Positions 1 to 9,149 of a stretch of 64,000 nt of DNA are shown piece after piece (the first letter of the stretch is position 1; every line of letters begins with the position of its first letter). Under the pieces are notes generated by a model that was not told where the DNA came from, did no database searches, and saw only the letters and a list, made by a program, of their open reading frames with translations. Location: the NCBI GenBank assembly GCA_023935145.1, contig CM043698.1, positions 19,533,001 through 19,597,000 of the forward strand. The letters are read 5' to 3'. Source of the stretch: Bretschneidera sinensis (lineage: Eukaryota > Streptophyta > Magnoliopsida > Brassicales > Akaniaceae). The position numbers and the translations under genes are program-made.

Positions 1-1552
1 GTTTCATTATCTCAGTTGAAAATTAATAAAATCTGTTTATTCAATATTGGTAATTGTTATTTTTTAAACTATAAGAGTTTTAAGTGTAATTTTTACTAAA
101 TCTCAAAAGAATAAATGTAATTTTCTCATAAATAGTTTTCTCTTGGTATATATAATAATGCAAAAGTAATTCAAACTAAAATATACAACCATTAAAAATC
201 TCACAATGACAACTCAAATAAGGTTGAAATTTTGAGAAATTGAATTTTTTTAGAAATAGGATTTAGTTTAGTTAATAAGGCTCATTTTCTTTTTCCCTTG
301 ATTTGGTTCTTTCATGGATATAAAGGCTGAGGAAGACTGTTAGTTGGTGGTTGTTAGTCTAGCAACTATGTGATCGGTGGAACTGAAAGAGATGCTTTGT
401 TTTATATATATGTTTATTGAATAACATTTTTTTAGTGGTTAACATTCAGCAATACCTCTACCATGTGAGCCTCTCATAATTCTTCTGGCCGGTTAAGTTG
501 GGTGCTTGTCAATGATTAAATATTACTCATAAATGTTGGCTGCTCTAAGATTAAGCAATTCTTCATTGTAGCACATTTACAAATTTGTGGTGCTTATTGC
601 ATCATGTTCTACATCTCAAAGGACAAATTTGAAAAGCATTACCTCCAATAAACTTGTGCATTTGTGTCCAAATTATTTTATTTTTAACTAAAATATGTGT
701 AATTTTGTGTGTACAGTTTTGGGTTTTTTTAAGCAAACTATACTATCTGGACCTGGGTATAGGTGCCGACATGAATACGTACTTAGTGTCAAATTCGTTT
801 TTTATGTAATTTTTTTTTAAATTAAAGTGTTCAAATATCGTATATTTATTCAAGTGTCAGAGATCCAATAAAAATAAATAAAATATAATGAAAAATACAT
901 GTAATACACGTAGTTCAAGGAGTGAGATTGACTAATAACTCTCCATACCATATCGTGACTAACTTTGGCTGGTCACCACTTTCTATTTATGTTAATATAA
1001 ATAAATAATTCAAAATTTCATATTCTCGCAATTTTTGTAATTTCATATTTTGTTTAAAATTGTTCCATTTATTATTAAATATGTTAAAATATAATATTAA
1101 TTAGATATTTTCTTTTCAATACATATTACTTAACAAAATAAAACAATACTACTATTCAGTCTTTGATAATTTGGAGAGCACCAATTCAAAATTCTTATCC
1201 AAAATGGTTCCCACAATTTTAGATTAGAACAATGATGGCACTTTGAAGATAATTCTTGACAAGTCAAAAACAGAAGGAAAAAAAAATATATATTATCAGC
1301 TTGTAAAAGATATACAAATATATATTAGAAGTAAAAGATAATATCATTAATACCATTATCTCTGCTTTCACAAAATATACAACATCACTGCCTCTGTTCT
1401 TTCTACTCTGTTTTTGATAACAGAGGATGGGCAACAAAGGCATAAACTCAACACCCATCTTTGATCTTCCTGCTAACTTGCTAAACACCTAAATATTTGC
1501 ATATTACATAAAAGAAAATAAGTTATATTTTTTAAAATTAAATATAAAAAAA
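1..1552. other. AT-rich intergenic sequence, no gene seen
   Basis: No open frame with recognisable protein similarity on either strand. The stretch from about 1260 to 1552 is the probable 3' flank of the minus-strand DnaJ gene that follows. Confidence 0.5.
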
Positions 1553-1888
1553 CTACCAACATTGATCAGTCTCCCAATTCCTACAAGTATAACCAGACAT
1601 GGAAGCTGAAGCTGTAGCCATTGCTGAAGAAGTGAGAGAAGAAGACCCAAAACGCCGTTTACGCCTATAAAGATCCTTATCATAATCTGCACGCTTGTTA
1701 GGGTCCGATAATGTTGAATAAGCTGTATGGATCTTCATGAATTCATTTGCTGACATTTCCTTTTGATTAATTGACACAACATCTGGGTGAATCATTCTTG
1801 CTAATCTCCTATAAGCTGTTTTGATTTCATTACAACTTGCACTCATGGGAATCCCAAGAACCTCATACAATGATGAAGATGATGCCAT
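1553..1888 (-). CDS. Small J-domain (DnaJ11-like) co-chaperone
   Basis: Encodes 111 residues from the ATG at 1888-1886. The protein opens [14 protein letters not shown], has helix II ([14 protein letters not shown]) with an intact HPD tripeptide, then [21 protein letters not shown], a basic stretch (YRRKRR), a Ser/Ala-rich tail and the C-terminus NWETDQCW. That tail is characteristic of plant chloroplast DnaJ11-type proteins (about 160 residues in the family), single J-domain proteins that stimulate Hsp70 ATPase in the stroma. The usual transit peptide is missing from this frame when the ATG is used. This ATG is the first one downstream of the TATA box at 2118-2125, so as read here the product would be a short J protein without a plastid leader. 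The frame stays open upstream to 2065 but has no ATG there. Single exon. The J domain itself is confident; whether the gene is functional is open (see finding). Confidence 0.8.
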   Translation of the reverse strand: MASSSSLYEVLGIPMSASCNEIKTAYRRLARMIHPDVVSINQKEMSANEFMKIHTAYSTLSDPNKRADYDKDLYRRKRRFGSSSLTSSAMATASASMSGYTCRNWETDQCW

Positions 1889-2069
1889 CTCTGCAGTAGC
1901 AAGATCCTGTTGTGATCTATTGGCTTTTGCAGTGGTACAAGCTGCTACAATTCTTTGGTTGATTAAATTTAACAAGAGAAGATGTGAAAGAAAGCTTATT
2001 TGTGGAGATTTTCGAGGCGATAAGATGATGTGAAGATTGGAGAAATGGTGTTGGAGATGAAGCAAACGT
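1889..2069 (-). pseudogene. Out-of-frame transit-peptide-like leader of the DnaJ gene
   Basis: Between the TATA box and the ATG at 1888 a different reading frame encodes a Ser/Thr/Lys-rich, acid-poor peptide (for example [18 protein letters not shown], then [14 protein letters not shown]) with the composition of a chloroplast transit peptide. It ends at a TAG at about 1917-1919, one frame away from the J-domain frame. Its best start position is ACG (2069-2067), not ATG. The J-domain frame is open here and contains [11 protein letters not shown], resembling the mature-protein junction of the family. I infer a one-base indel plus start-codon loss, or non-AUG initiation with an assembly error. 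Confidence 0.45.
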
Positions 2070-2117
2070 TAGTGTGAAATGGAGAGGGATGACTAAGATG
2101 AGAGGGGGTTTTGTGAG

Positions 2118-2125
2118 TTTATATA
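2118..2125 (-). promoter_or_regulatory. TATA box of the DnaJ gene
   Basis: TATATAAA on the minus strand. It predicts transcription start near 2085-2095 and a leader of about 200 bases before the first ATG at 1888. Confidence 0.5.
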
Positions 2126-2369
2126 GAGATGATATATGTGAATATTCAGAATATATGGAAAAATGAGCTAATTGGAGGAGATTTTTAACTATGGCTGGTT
2201 TTGGTTTTTGAAATGCCTTATCCATAGGATGCTCTGCTATGCTGACTCAGCTCCTTGTTTATATGGATAGGCTTACCCATTTGCACTGGACCCACTTTCA
2301 TTCACTCCCACAACTTTTGGATTATTGTTTGTGCTTGATATCAATGTTCAGATTACCCAGGATTCGTCG

Positions 2370-2540
2370 TCGTAAGCTATGCATTTTTACCCATCGGTGA
2401 GTCTGACAGGAGAGGCCTAGACGGGAAGAGTGCAGCAGACTGATCCAAAGTCTTACGGAGACTCGAACTCGAGCAGGATTTAAACATAACTGCAGCTGGG
2501 CTAAGAAACTATTGAACCACTTATCTTGATAGTATGTTAA
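2370..2540 (-). repeat. tRNA-derived SINE-like sequence
   Basis: On the minus strand an A-box-like AAGTGGTTCAATAG is followed about 45 bases later by a B-box-like GAGTTCGAGTCTCC, the internal Pol III promoter arrangement of tRNA-derived SINEs. It does not fold as a complete tRNA gene. Ends are not sharply defined. Confidence 0.4.
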
Positions 2541-2869
2541 GCGAAGCTTAACGGTTATATCTCTCTGCTTGAGGATAACGTCTTGAATTCGATTAAGTTA
2601 TTATCGTCACAATAAAATAAAATAAAAAACTATAATTATATAAATTTTCCCTCAAGAATAACTAATACATCATAAAAATTTTGTAGAAAATTAGAAAATG
2701 GATTTGATCATACTTGGGGAGCTTGATTTAGAGGTGTTTAGACCTTTCCATGGCTAATTTTATTGCGGTAAGCAGCAGTTCTGCTCTTGACACAAGCTAG
2801 GAAGCTGCCTTGCCAGCTGTTTCTGGTCTAGATTCTACTTATCCATGGAAGCAGAGAGGCCCGAATATT

Positions 2870-3300
2870 AATGTCCAAATTAATGCGAATGGACACGAAC
2901 CGAGTTTATATTGAGCTATTTTAGTTTGAGTTCAGTCAAAACTTGGTTCAATCGAGTCTAAACCTAAAATTTAGACTCGATTAACTTATTAAGCCGAACT
3001 CGAATATTTTAAAATTCAATTCGAAAAGCTCTCGAACAGTTTGATAAGATATTGTCGAGTTCAAGCTAATATTTATATTAATATTTTTTTTATTAAAGTT
3101 AGAGTCTAGACTCGAACTCGAGCTCAAATAAGCAATCCAAGGCTCAAGCTTTAGTAGGCCCATTTGTTACCGAACTCAAATTCGAACCCAATTTTTAAAC
3201 TCGATTCAAACTTGAACCTATTCATTTTAAGTCAAGTCAAACTCGAACACTTTAGTATTCGAGTTCGACTAAGTTAGACTCGGCTCGAGTTCACTATATA
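2870..3300. repeat. Degenerate CTCGAACTCGA-rich repeat
   Basis: Many imperfect, often palindromic motifs of the type ACTCGAACTCGAGCTC, GACTCGATT and AAACTCGAAC are spread through this interval on both strands. This composition is seen in decayed plant transposon or satellite remnants. No ends or target duplication were recognised. Confidence 0.4.
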
Positions 3301-3354
3301 TATATCAAAGCAGAAAATTGCATAAGTTTTTTGTAGATTGCAGTTGCATTATAG

Positions 3355-3870
3355 AGCATGTTTCAAATGGGTTTTTGAAAATTGTTTTTAGTTTTCAAAA
3401 ACTAAAATCAGTTTTTAAAAACTATTTTCTATGTTTGGCAAATAATTTTCAAAAGTAATTTTTTAAAACAGTTTTCAAAAAACCAGTTTTCAAAAACTGT
3501 TTTATGAAAACCCCAAATTAATGTTTCTAATATAATTTTAAAAAAAATAGTTCTAAAATCAATGTTCACTTATTTGTTTCATTCTTCTTTAATGGCATAT
3601 AAAAAATATTAAACTATTAAAAATAAAATAACATTAAATATTTTTAAGTATTTAATAAATATGAAAAATAAAATTAATATAGATTTTAAATTTAAACTCA
3701 AAACTAAAAGTAATTACAAAGTGTATCAAAATAGTTTTCAAAATAAGATTATTCAAACAATATTTCACTTACAGTTATAAAAATATATATATTTTTTAAA
3801 AAATCAAAAAATATTTTTTATTTTTTATTTTCAAAAATTAAAAATTAAAAACTGTTACACAATCGTACCT
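3355..3870. repeat. Possible decayed MITE, TTTTCAAAAAC-rich
   Basis: The left part is built of TTTTCAAAAACTG/AGTTTTTGAAAA motifs that can pair with each other and with the right part (AAAATTAAAAACTGTT). It looks like an old fold-back MITE, but ends and target duplication were not found. Confidence 0.3.
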
Positions 3871-4650
3871 GTACTTTTTTTTTTTTTATAGCTTTAGTAG
3901 TTATTTCTTCACCAAAAAAATTGCAGAACTTTTATGGAAACCATAGGTCCTCTAGTAACATCAGCATATTTAACAAATTAAATCAGACCAATTTATAGGT
4001 CACCTTCTTAGGCAAAGAAAGTCTTTCCTCTTTGATTGCTTGCACTAGAATAACATATTGTAGATAACAATAGGGTCTACATGAAATACACGATATTTTC
4101 TGTGACGTCACTGTTTGTAATATTAAAGTGGATTTCCTTATCTTACTTTGAAAGGACTGGCTTTATTTTTATGCGGTGGTTGTTTTTATATATTTGCATA
4201 ACCGTTCTTTCTCTCTTAATCACAATGACACGTGATTTCACAGAGGAACTTCCACTTATTTACCTGACAACCTCACTCAACACTGCGTGGAGCCAACTAA
4301 TAGAGCCAATGGAACAAAATTAAACTTAACGGTAACGTTTTATTTGATCCTACCCAAAATTGGATCACAGCACAAAAAAATTATTAAAATAATGTATCAT
4401 TACCTTCATTTGATTCAAACTTAACTTATGAAACTCAAAATAACTTAAACTTAAAATGATAGAATTTGGCCCAACTCAAACCCGAAATAATCATAAACTT
4501 GAAATAACTTAGACCCAAAACAACTCAAACTCAATACAAATCAAACCTTATATGACCTAAACTCGAAACAATAGTTTTTTAAAAAGAAATTAAAAAAGAA
4601 TGATTTGCTTATTAAATTGAGATGATAGTTGACTAGAAGCTAGTTATCAA
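3871..4650. other. Intergenic, no gene seen
   Basis: An 80-codon open frame at 4081-4323 has no recognisable similarity or family composition and is probably chance. Otherwise AT-rich sequence. Confidence 0.4.
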
Positions 4651-5565
4651 ATAAAAATAAGAGTAAATTACATTTCATACTTTCAAGTTTATTGAAATGA
4701 CACTAACATATCAATTTTTTTTTAAAACTCATTATTCACTCCAAAACACTAATTGCTACTATCAAGTAATCCCAAAATGAATTTATATGAAAAATCAAAA
4801 TTTTAACTGGATAATACTTTTCATGATGACCAAAGTACCCTTAGATATCATAAATGTTACTTTTAAAAAAATAAAAGTATTAGAGATGAAAAATATTTAA
4901 TAAAGAATTTTTTAAAAAGAAAATTATCATTATTGTTTTTTGAAAATTGTAAAAAAATATATTTTAAATTGATTTATTTTCTATTATATTGTATAAAACA
5001 AATTTTACTTCATATATTTTATATTTTTTTTAAAAAAAAATATTATGACATCATTGCCTATTGCATCCTCAAATAAATGAAAATTAAAAACAATAAAAAA
5101 AATTAAATATTTTAAATGAAAAGTTTGTTGATACATTCTTTTATAAAATTAAATAACCTAACATCTCAAATAAATGAATATAAAAAACCATCATAAAATA
5201 TAAATAAATAACAAACTTTTTATTTTAAAAATTAAAATGATATTGCATGTTTTTATTTTTTAATAGAAAAATATGAATTCAAATAACCTAAAAATTTGTG
5301 TTATAAATAATTTAAAAATAAATAATTGATAAATATAACTATTAAATTTATCATAATCATTTGGAGATATTTTAATACTAAGGATATTTTGGTCATTATG
5401 AAAAGTAATAACCAATTAAAATTTTGATTCTTCAAATAAATTCATTTAGGGGCTGCTTCATGGCGGAAATTAATATTTTAAGGTGAATCATGGATTTTAA
5501 AAAAAATTTGATATGTTAGTGTGATTTCAACTGAGGTAGTGCAATGTAATTTACTATAAAAATAA
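4651..5565. mobile_element. MULE-type MITE with 10-bp target duplication
   Basis: The element (about 4662-5555) begins AGTAAATTACATTTC and ends in the inverted complement of AGTAAATTACATTGC. The terminal inverted repeats are long and imperfect, about 190 bp each (4662-4853 and 5370-5555), sharing blocks such as CACTAACATATCAA and ATCAAAATTTTAA. It is flanked by a perfect direct repeat ATAAAAATAA at 4651-4660 and 5556-5565. Target duplications of 9-11 bp with long TIRs are the hallmark of Mutator-like elements. No transposase is encoded, so it is non-autonomous. Confidence 0.8.
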
Positions 5566-5825
5566 TTATATCATAATAAATTATTTTTTTTATTAACTAA
5601 TCAGCTACAAATTCCCAATACATGAGTGAAGTTTGATTTATAATCTCTTATACAATAACAAATAACTCTATTAATTAAATGCCTAGTTAATGTTGCAATT
5701 TTCATGAAACATGAAAATTTTATTCCCTTACTAATTTCTCCGACAAAAGAATATATATCAAAGGTCGAAAACACATATCCAATTCAAATTTTCCTTGCCT
5801 TAAGTAATTGGCTTCCACGTTGATG
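5566..5825. other. Intergenic, nothing recognised
   Basis: AT-rich sequence without recognisable coding or repeat structure. Confidence 0.4.
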
Positions 5826-6080
5826 AAGTCTTGGTCTAGTGGTCGAAGTTGAAGCTTTGGGATTATAAAGTCTTAAGTTTGATTCCAACGATATTTGACT
5901 TATTTGTTCGATTTATATATCAGTTATTTCTCTATTTTATGTGAGTTTTGGTAGTTATTGTGAGCTTTTGTATAGGTAATATAATATAATGAGCCTATAT
6001 TGTAATCAAATTAATCATTGTAAAATGTCATATGTAGTCTATGCGTAGACTTGGTGAATAAAATAGGTAAATCATTGAAC
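5826..6080 (+). repeat. tRNA-derived SINE-like element
   Basis: TCTTGGTCTAGTGGTCGAAG (A-box core TGGTCTAGTGG) is followed by AAGTTTGATTCC (B-box-like) at the spacing of a Pol III internal promoter, then a non-tRNA body. This is the head structure of plant tRNA-derived SINEs. The 3' end is uncertain. Confidence 0.5.
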
Positions 6081-6159
6081 AAAAATAAATAAACTCATGT
6101 AACGCATGCGTAGGGATGACAACGGGTAGGTTACCCGTTAAATTTTACATATCTATTAC

Positions 6160-6340
6160 TGTAAGGGCCCAATCCAGAACAGTTACAATATTGTCCGCTT
6201 TGGCCCACTGGCCTCACGGCTTTGTTCTTGGCGAAGCCCACTGGCTTCCCAAAACGTGTTGTAACCATTAAGGATCTAAGTCACTTATAAGTGACACACA
6301 ACTTTCCTCTCTAGCCGATGTGGGATACCAAGATCTCATA
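6160..6340 (-). repeat. Inverted full-length TRIM LTR
   Basis: Full 181-bp LTR in reverse orientation; its outer end (TGTAAGGGCCC) abuts the ATTAC target duplication, and its inner end abuts a direct LTR lacking its first 63 bp. Confidence 0.85.
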
Positions 6341-7280
6341 ATCGGATCCTTAATGGTTACAACACGTTTTGGGGAGCCAGTGGGCTTCGCCAGGAACAAA
6401 GCCGTGAGGCCAGTGGGCCAAAGCGGACAATATTATAACTGTTCTGGATCGGGCCCTTACATTTGGTATCAGAGCCGGACTCTCGAAAGCCTAGTGGGGT
6501 TGCCTGGTGTGGGACCACACAGCGAGGGCGCTGTGCCCCAAGGGGTGGGAGACTGTGAGGTTTTGGTATCCCACATCGGCTAGAGAGGAAAGTTGTATGT
6601 CACTTATAAGTGACTTGGATCCTTAATGGTTACAACGCGTTTTGGAGAGCCAGTGGGCTTCGCCAGGAACAAAGCCGTGAGGCCAGTGGGCCAAAGTGGA
6701 CAATATTGTAACTGTTCTGGATCAGGCCCTTACATTTGATATCAGAGCCGGACTCTCGAAAGCCCAGTGGGGTTGCTTAGTGTGGGACCACACAGCGAGG
6801 GCGCTATGCCCCAAGGGGTGGGAGATTGTGAGGTCTTGGTATCCCACATCGGCTAGAGAGGAAAGTTGTGTGTCACTTATAAGCGACTTGGATCCTTAAT
6901 GGTTACAACGCGTTTTGGGGAGCCAGTGGGCTTCGCCAGGAACAAAGTCGTGAGGCCAGTGGGCCAAAGTGGACAATATTGTAACTGTTCTGGATCGGGC
7001 CCTTACATTTGGTATCAGAGCCGGACTCTCGAAAGCTCAGTGAGGTTGCCTGGTGTGGGACCACACAGTGAGGGCGTTGTACCTCAAGGGGTGGGAGACT
7101 GTGAGGTCTTGGTATCCCACATCGGCTAGAGAGGAAAGTTGTGTGTCACTTATAAGTGACTTGGATCCTTAATGGTTACAATGCGTTTCGGGGAGCCAGT
7201 GGGCTTCGCCAGGAACAAAGCTGTGAGGCCAGTGAGCCAAAGCGGACAATATTGTAACTGTTCTGGATCGGGCCCTTATA
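6160..7280 (+). mobile_element. TRIM (miniature LTR retrotransposon) array with one inverted LTR
   Basis: Five LTR copies occur. An inverted one (6160-6340) is joined head-on to a truncated direct one (6344-6461, LTR positions 64-181), then three full direct copies follow (6554-6734, 6827-7007, 7100-7280), each 181 bp, starting TGTGAGGT and ending CCCTTACA (last copy CTTATA). Between direct LTRs lie three 92-bp internal domains, giving a strict 273-bp period. Each has a primer-binding site complementary to initiator Met-tRNA (TGGTATCAGAGCC at 6464, TGATATCAGAGCC at 6737, TGGTATCAGAGCC at 7010) and a polypurine tract AAGGGGTGGGAGA just before the next LTR. The whole array is flanked by one 5-bp duplication ATTAC (6155-6159 and 7281-7285). 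No coding capacity: open frames here are LTR sequence. The LTRs lack the 5S rRNA segments that define Cassandra. Confidence 0.88.
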
Positions 7281-7497
7281 ATTACCGTATTCGTTTAGTT
7301 ACCTTGTTAACAGAATATGAAACAGTTAAAAACCACGAAATACTATCCGTTTAGTTACCATGCTATCCGAATCTGAACTTGAAATCGTTAAAAACCATGA
7401 AATATTTATAACTGCGAAAAACCCATTTATTTTTATCAATACCCGAATACAGTTTGGATCGATTAACCGTAAAAAAAACCTGTGAATTGTCATTCTT

Positions 7498-9149
7498 ATG
7501 CACGGGTTTTCACTAGTTATTTTTAATTTCAAACATTGAATAATAATAGAAATAAGTTCAAGTAGAATAAATATAAAAAATAACTCTAACCACAGTTGTT
7601 ATACTTGGATGGGAACGACCAATCCGATCGACCCGATGACCCAAAACTTAGACCGATGTGAGTATCTCATAGGATCATTTCTGCAATTGGATCGGTAATA
7701 ATCTATAGACCCAGCCACGTTAATCAAAACCCGTTTGACCCGGCGCGAACCGGTTAAGCCCATCCAATCAATTCTAAAGGTTTTTTTTTTTTTTGTCTTT
7801 TCAATTTTCTGTTCCCTTCCATCCATCCATTCTCCCATTCGAACTGGCAAATCCCTAAATAAAAAATTCAAAATTCAGCTGCCCCCATGAGCATCACTCA
7901 GACACTCACTGAAGTTCAGTGATTGAATATCCATCTGCCGCGGCAACCACCATCTTCGGCGGCACGCCATCATCGAACTCCGGCGAGTAGAAGTCTCACC
8001 GTTGTGAATATTCTCTTTATCTCTCTTTCTCTATCTCTTATTTGATTTAGAAACTATTTGTTGTGCGTTTTTTTTTTTGGTTAATGAAAAAGTGAATTTT
8101 ATCTCTGAGAGATGATCAGGTAGTTGCATTGATTTCTGTGATTGACCAAACTTAGTTTAGCGATCCTGCTTGCCCTTTTCCTTGATCACTGTATTCGAAA
8201 TTAAACTGCAGCATCTTGTGTAGGGCTTAGTAAGTGTTAGTTTATAGGTTTATCATTCATTGTCTGCTCAACTCAAAGTCAATGGGTTTTGTTGTTACTT
8301 CTGAACTAGATATGTAAGCGCTATTTTCCTTTTAAAAGAATATTTTCTCTCTGTCTCTCTTTTAGCTCGCTGCTTCCAAGTTCCATAATCCAAAAGTTAT
8401 TCTGCTATCGAGTTGCTTTGGTAACTAGTGCATTATTAATTGGGATTCTGTATATAGATAATTTAGCTCATAGTATATAAAATCTGATTGGATATATAGC
8501 ATGTATTTTATATTAAATCTGGTCCATGGCGTGAAAAATTTCCGATCCATTTAATGGAGAACAGATATTGGCACACTTCCTAGCTCTTGGGATCTATAGA
8601 ATGTGGGATTAGATTTGTATGCTTTATTGCTTTGTGTTATGTGATAAGTGGATATCAACTTTACGGATTGTTTTTTGTAGGAGGATTTGGGCTTTGTGGA
8701 TGATTTTTATAACTTCGTTATATTTTTTTATCATGCTTGTGAACTAATATTTTTCAGTAGATTTAAGGTTTAAGTTTTACTATTAGGTTGATTTTTTTTA
8801 TAAGAACTATTAGGCTAAAATTTCCCATAAAATGGCTTAATTTTGAGAATTTGAATTTTCAACTTGTCAAAATAATTGAATTATACATGTAAATTATCTT
8901 ATCTGTCCTTACAAATAATATTTTTAATTTTAATTTTAATTATTTGTTAATTATTCGTGCAGCCGACTACTTGACCCAGTGACCTGGTCGAGACGGTCTG
9001 TGCATGATAGTTATGCTCCTAACACGAGATGGAAGCCCAATTAGTCAATTACTTAATTTAATCTCCTGTGAATAACCAAACAAACAAAGAAGCTGAAAAG
9101 AAAGGAGCAAAACCAATTCGAATCAGAGAAAAGTTGTTTAAAACTTGAA
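7498..9149. other. FIONA1 upstream region with a GC-rich leader-like block
   Basis: 7600-7780 is probably decayed repeat. 7860-8010 is GC-rich and CCGGCG/CCGCGG-containing, followed by a pyrimidine tract and T-rich intron-like sequence, which resembles a plant 5' leader exon and first intron; no coding frame of note follows. 9060-9149 is the purine-rich leader immediately before the FIONA1 ATG. No convincing TATA box precedes it. Confidence 0.35.

Larger units (their letters stand above)
6111..7497. mobile_element. Probable hAT-like MITE split by the TRIM array
   Basis: TAGGGATGACAA at 6111-6122 is matched by TTGTCATTCTTA at 7486-7497, so the two ends form a short terminal inverted repeat of the TAGGG(A/T)-type seen in hAT elements. 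The internal parts outside the TRIM (6123-6154, 7286-7485) share 'ACCCG' and 'CGTTTAGTTACC'-like motifs. An 8-bp target duplication could not be confirmed, so family assignment is tentative. Confidence 0.4.

Noticed and set aside
2540..2640. Another plus-strand SINE (TTAACGGTTATATC ... TTGAATTCGATT, then A-rich tail)
   Set aside because: A- and B-box matches are too weak to call separately from the neighbouring SINE-like sequence.
4081..4323. 80-codon hydrophobic protein
   Set aside because: No similarity, no promoter context and composition typical of AT-rich non-coding DNA.
5826..5893. A tRNA gene
   Set aside because: A- and B-box-like motifs are present, but there is no complete cloverleaf or acceptor stem; better explained as a SINE head. 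The same applies at 2370-2540 and 28026-28090.
6160..7280. Cassandra-type TRIM carrying 5S rRNA promoter sequence
   Set aside because: The LTRs contain no recognisable 5S A-box/intermediate element/C-box segment, so the Cassandra label is not supported.
6320..7354. A series of near-identical 60-87 codon open frames suggesting a tandem gene family
   Set aside because: They run through TRIM LTRs, PBS and PPT and repeat with the 273-bp element period; the reading frames are by-products of the repeat.
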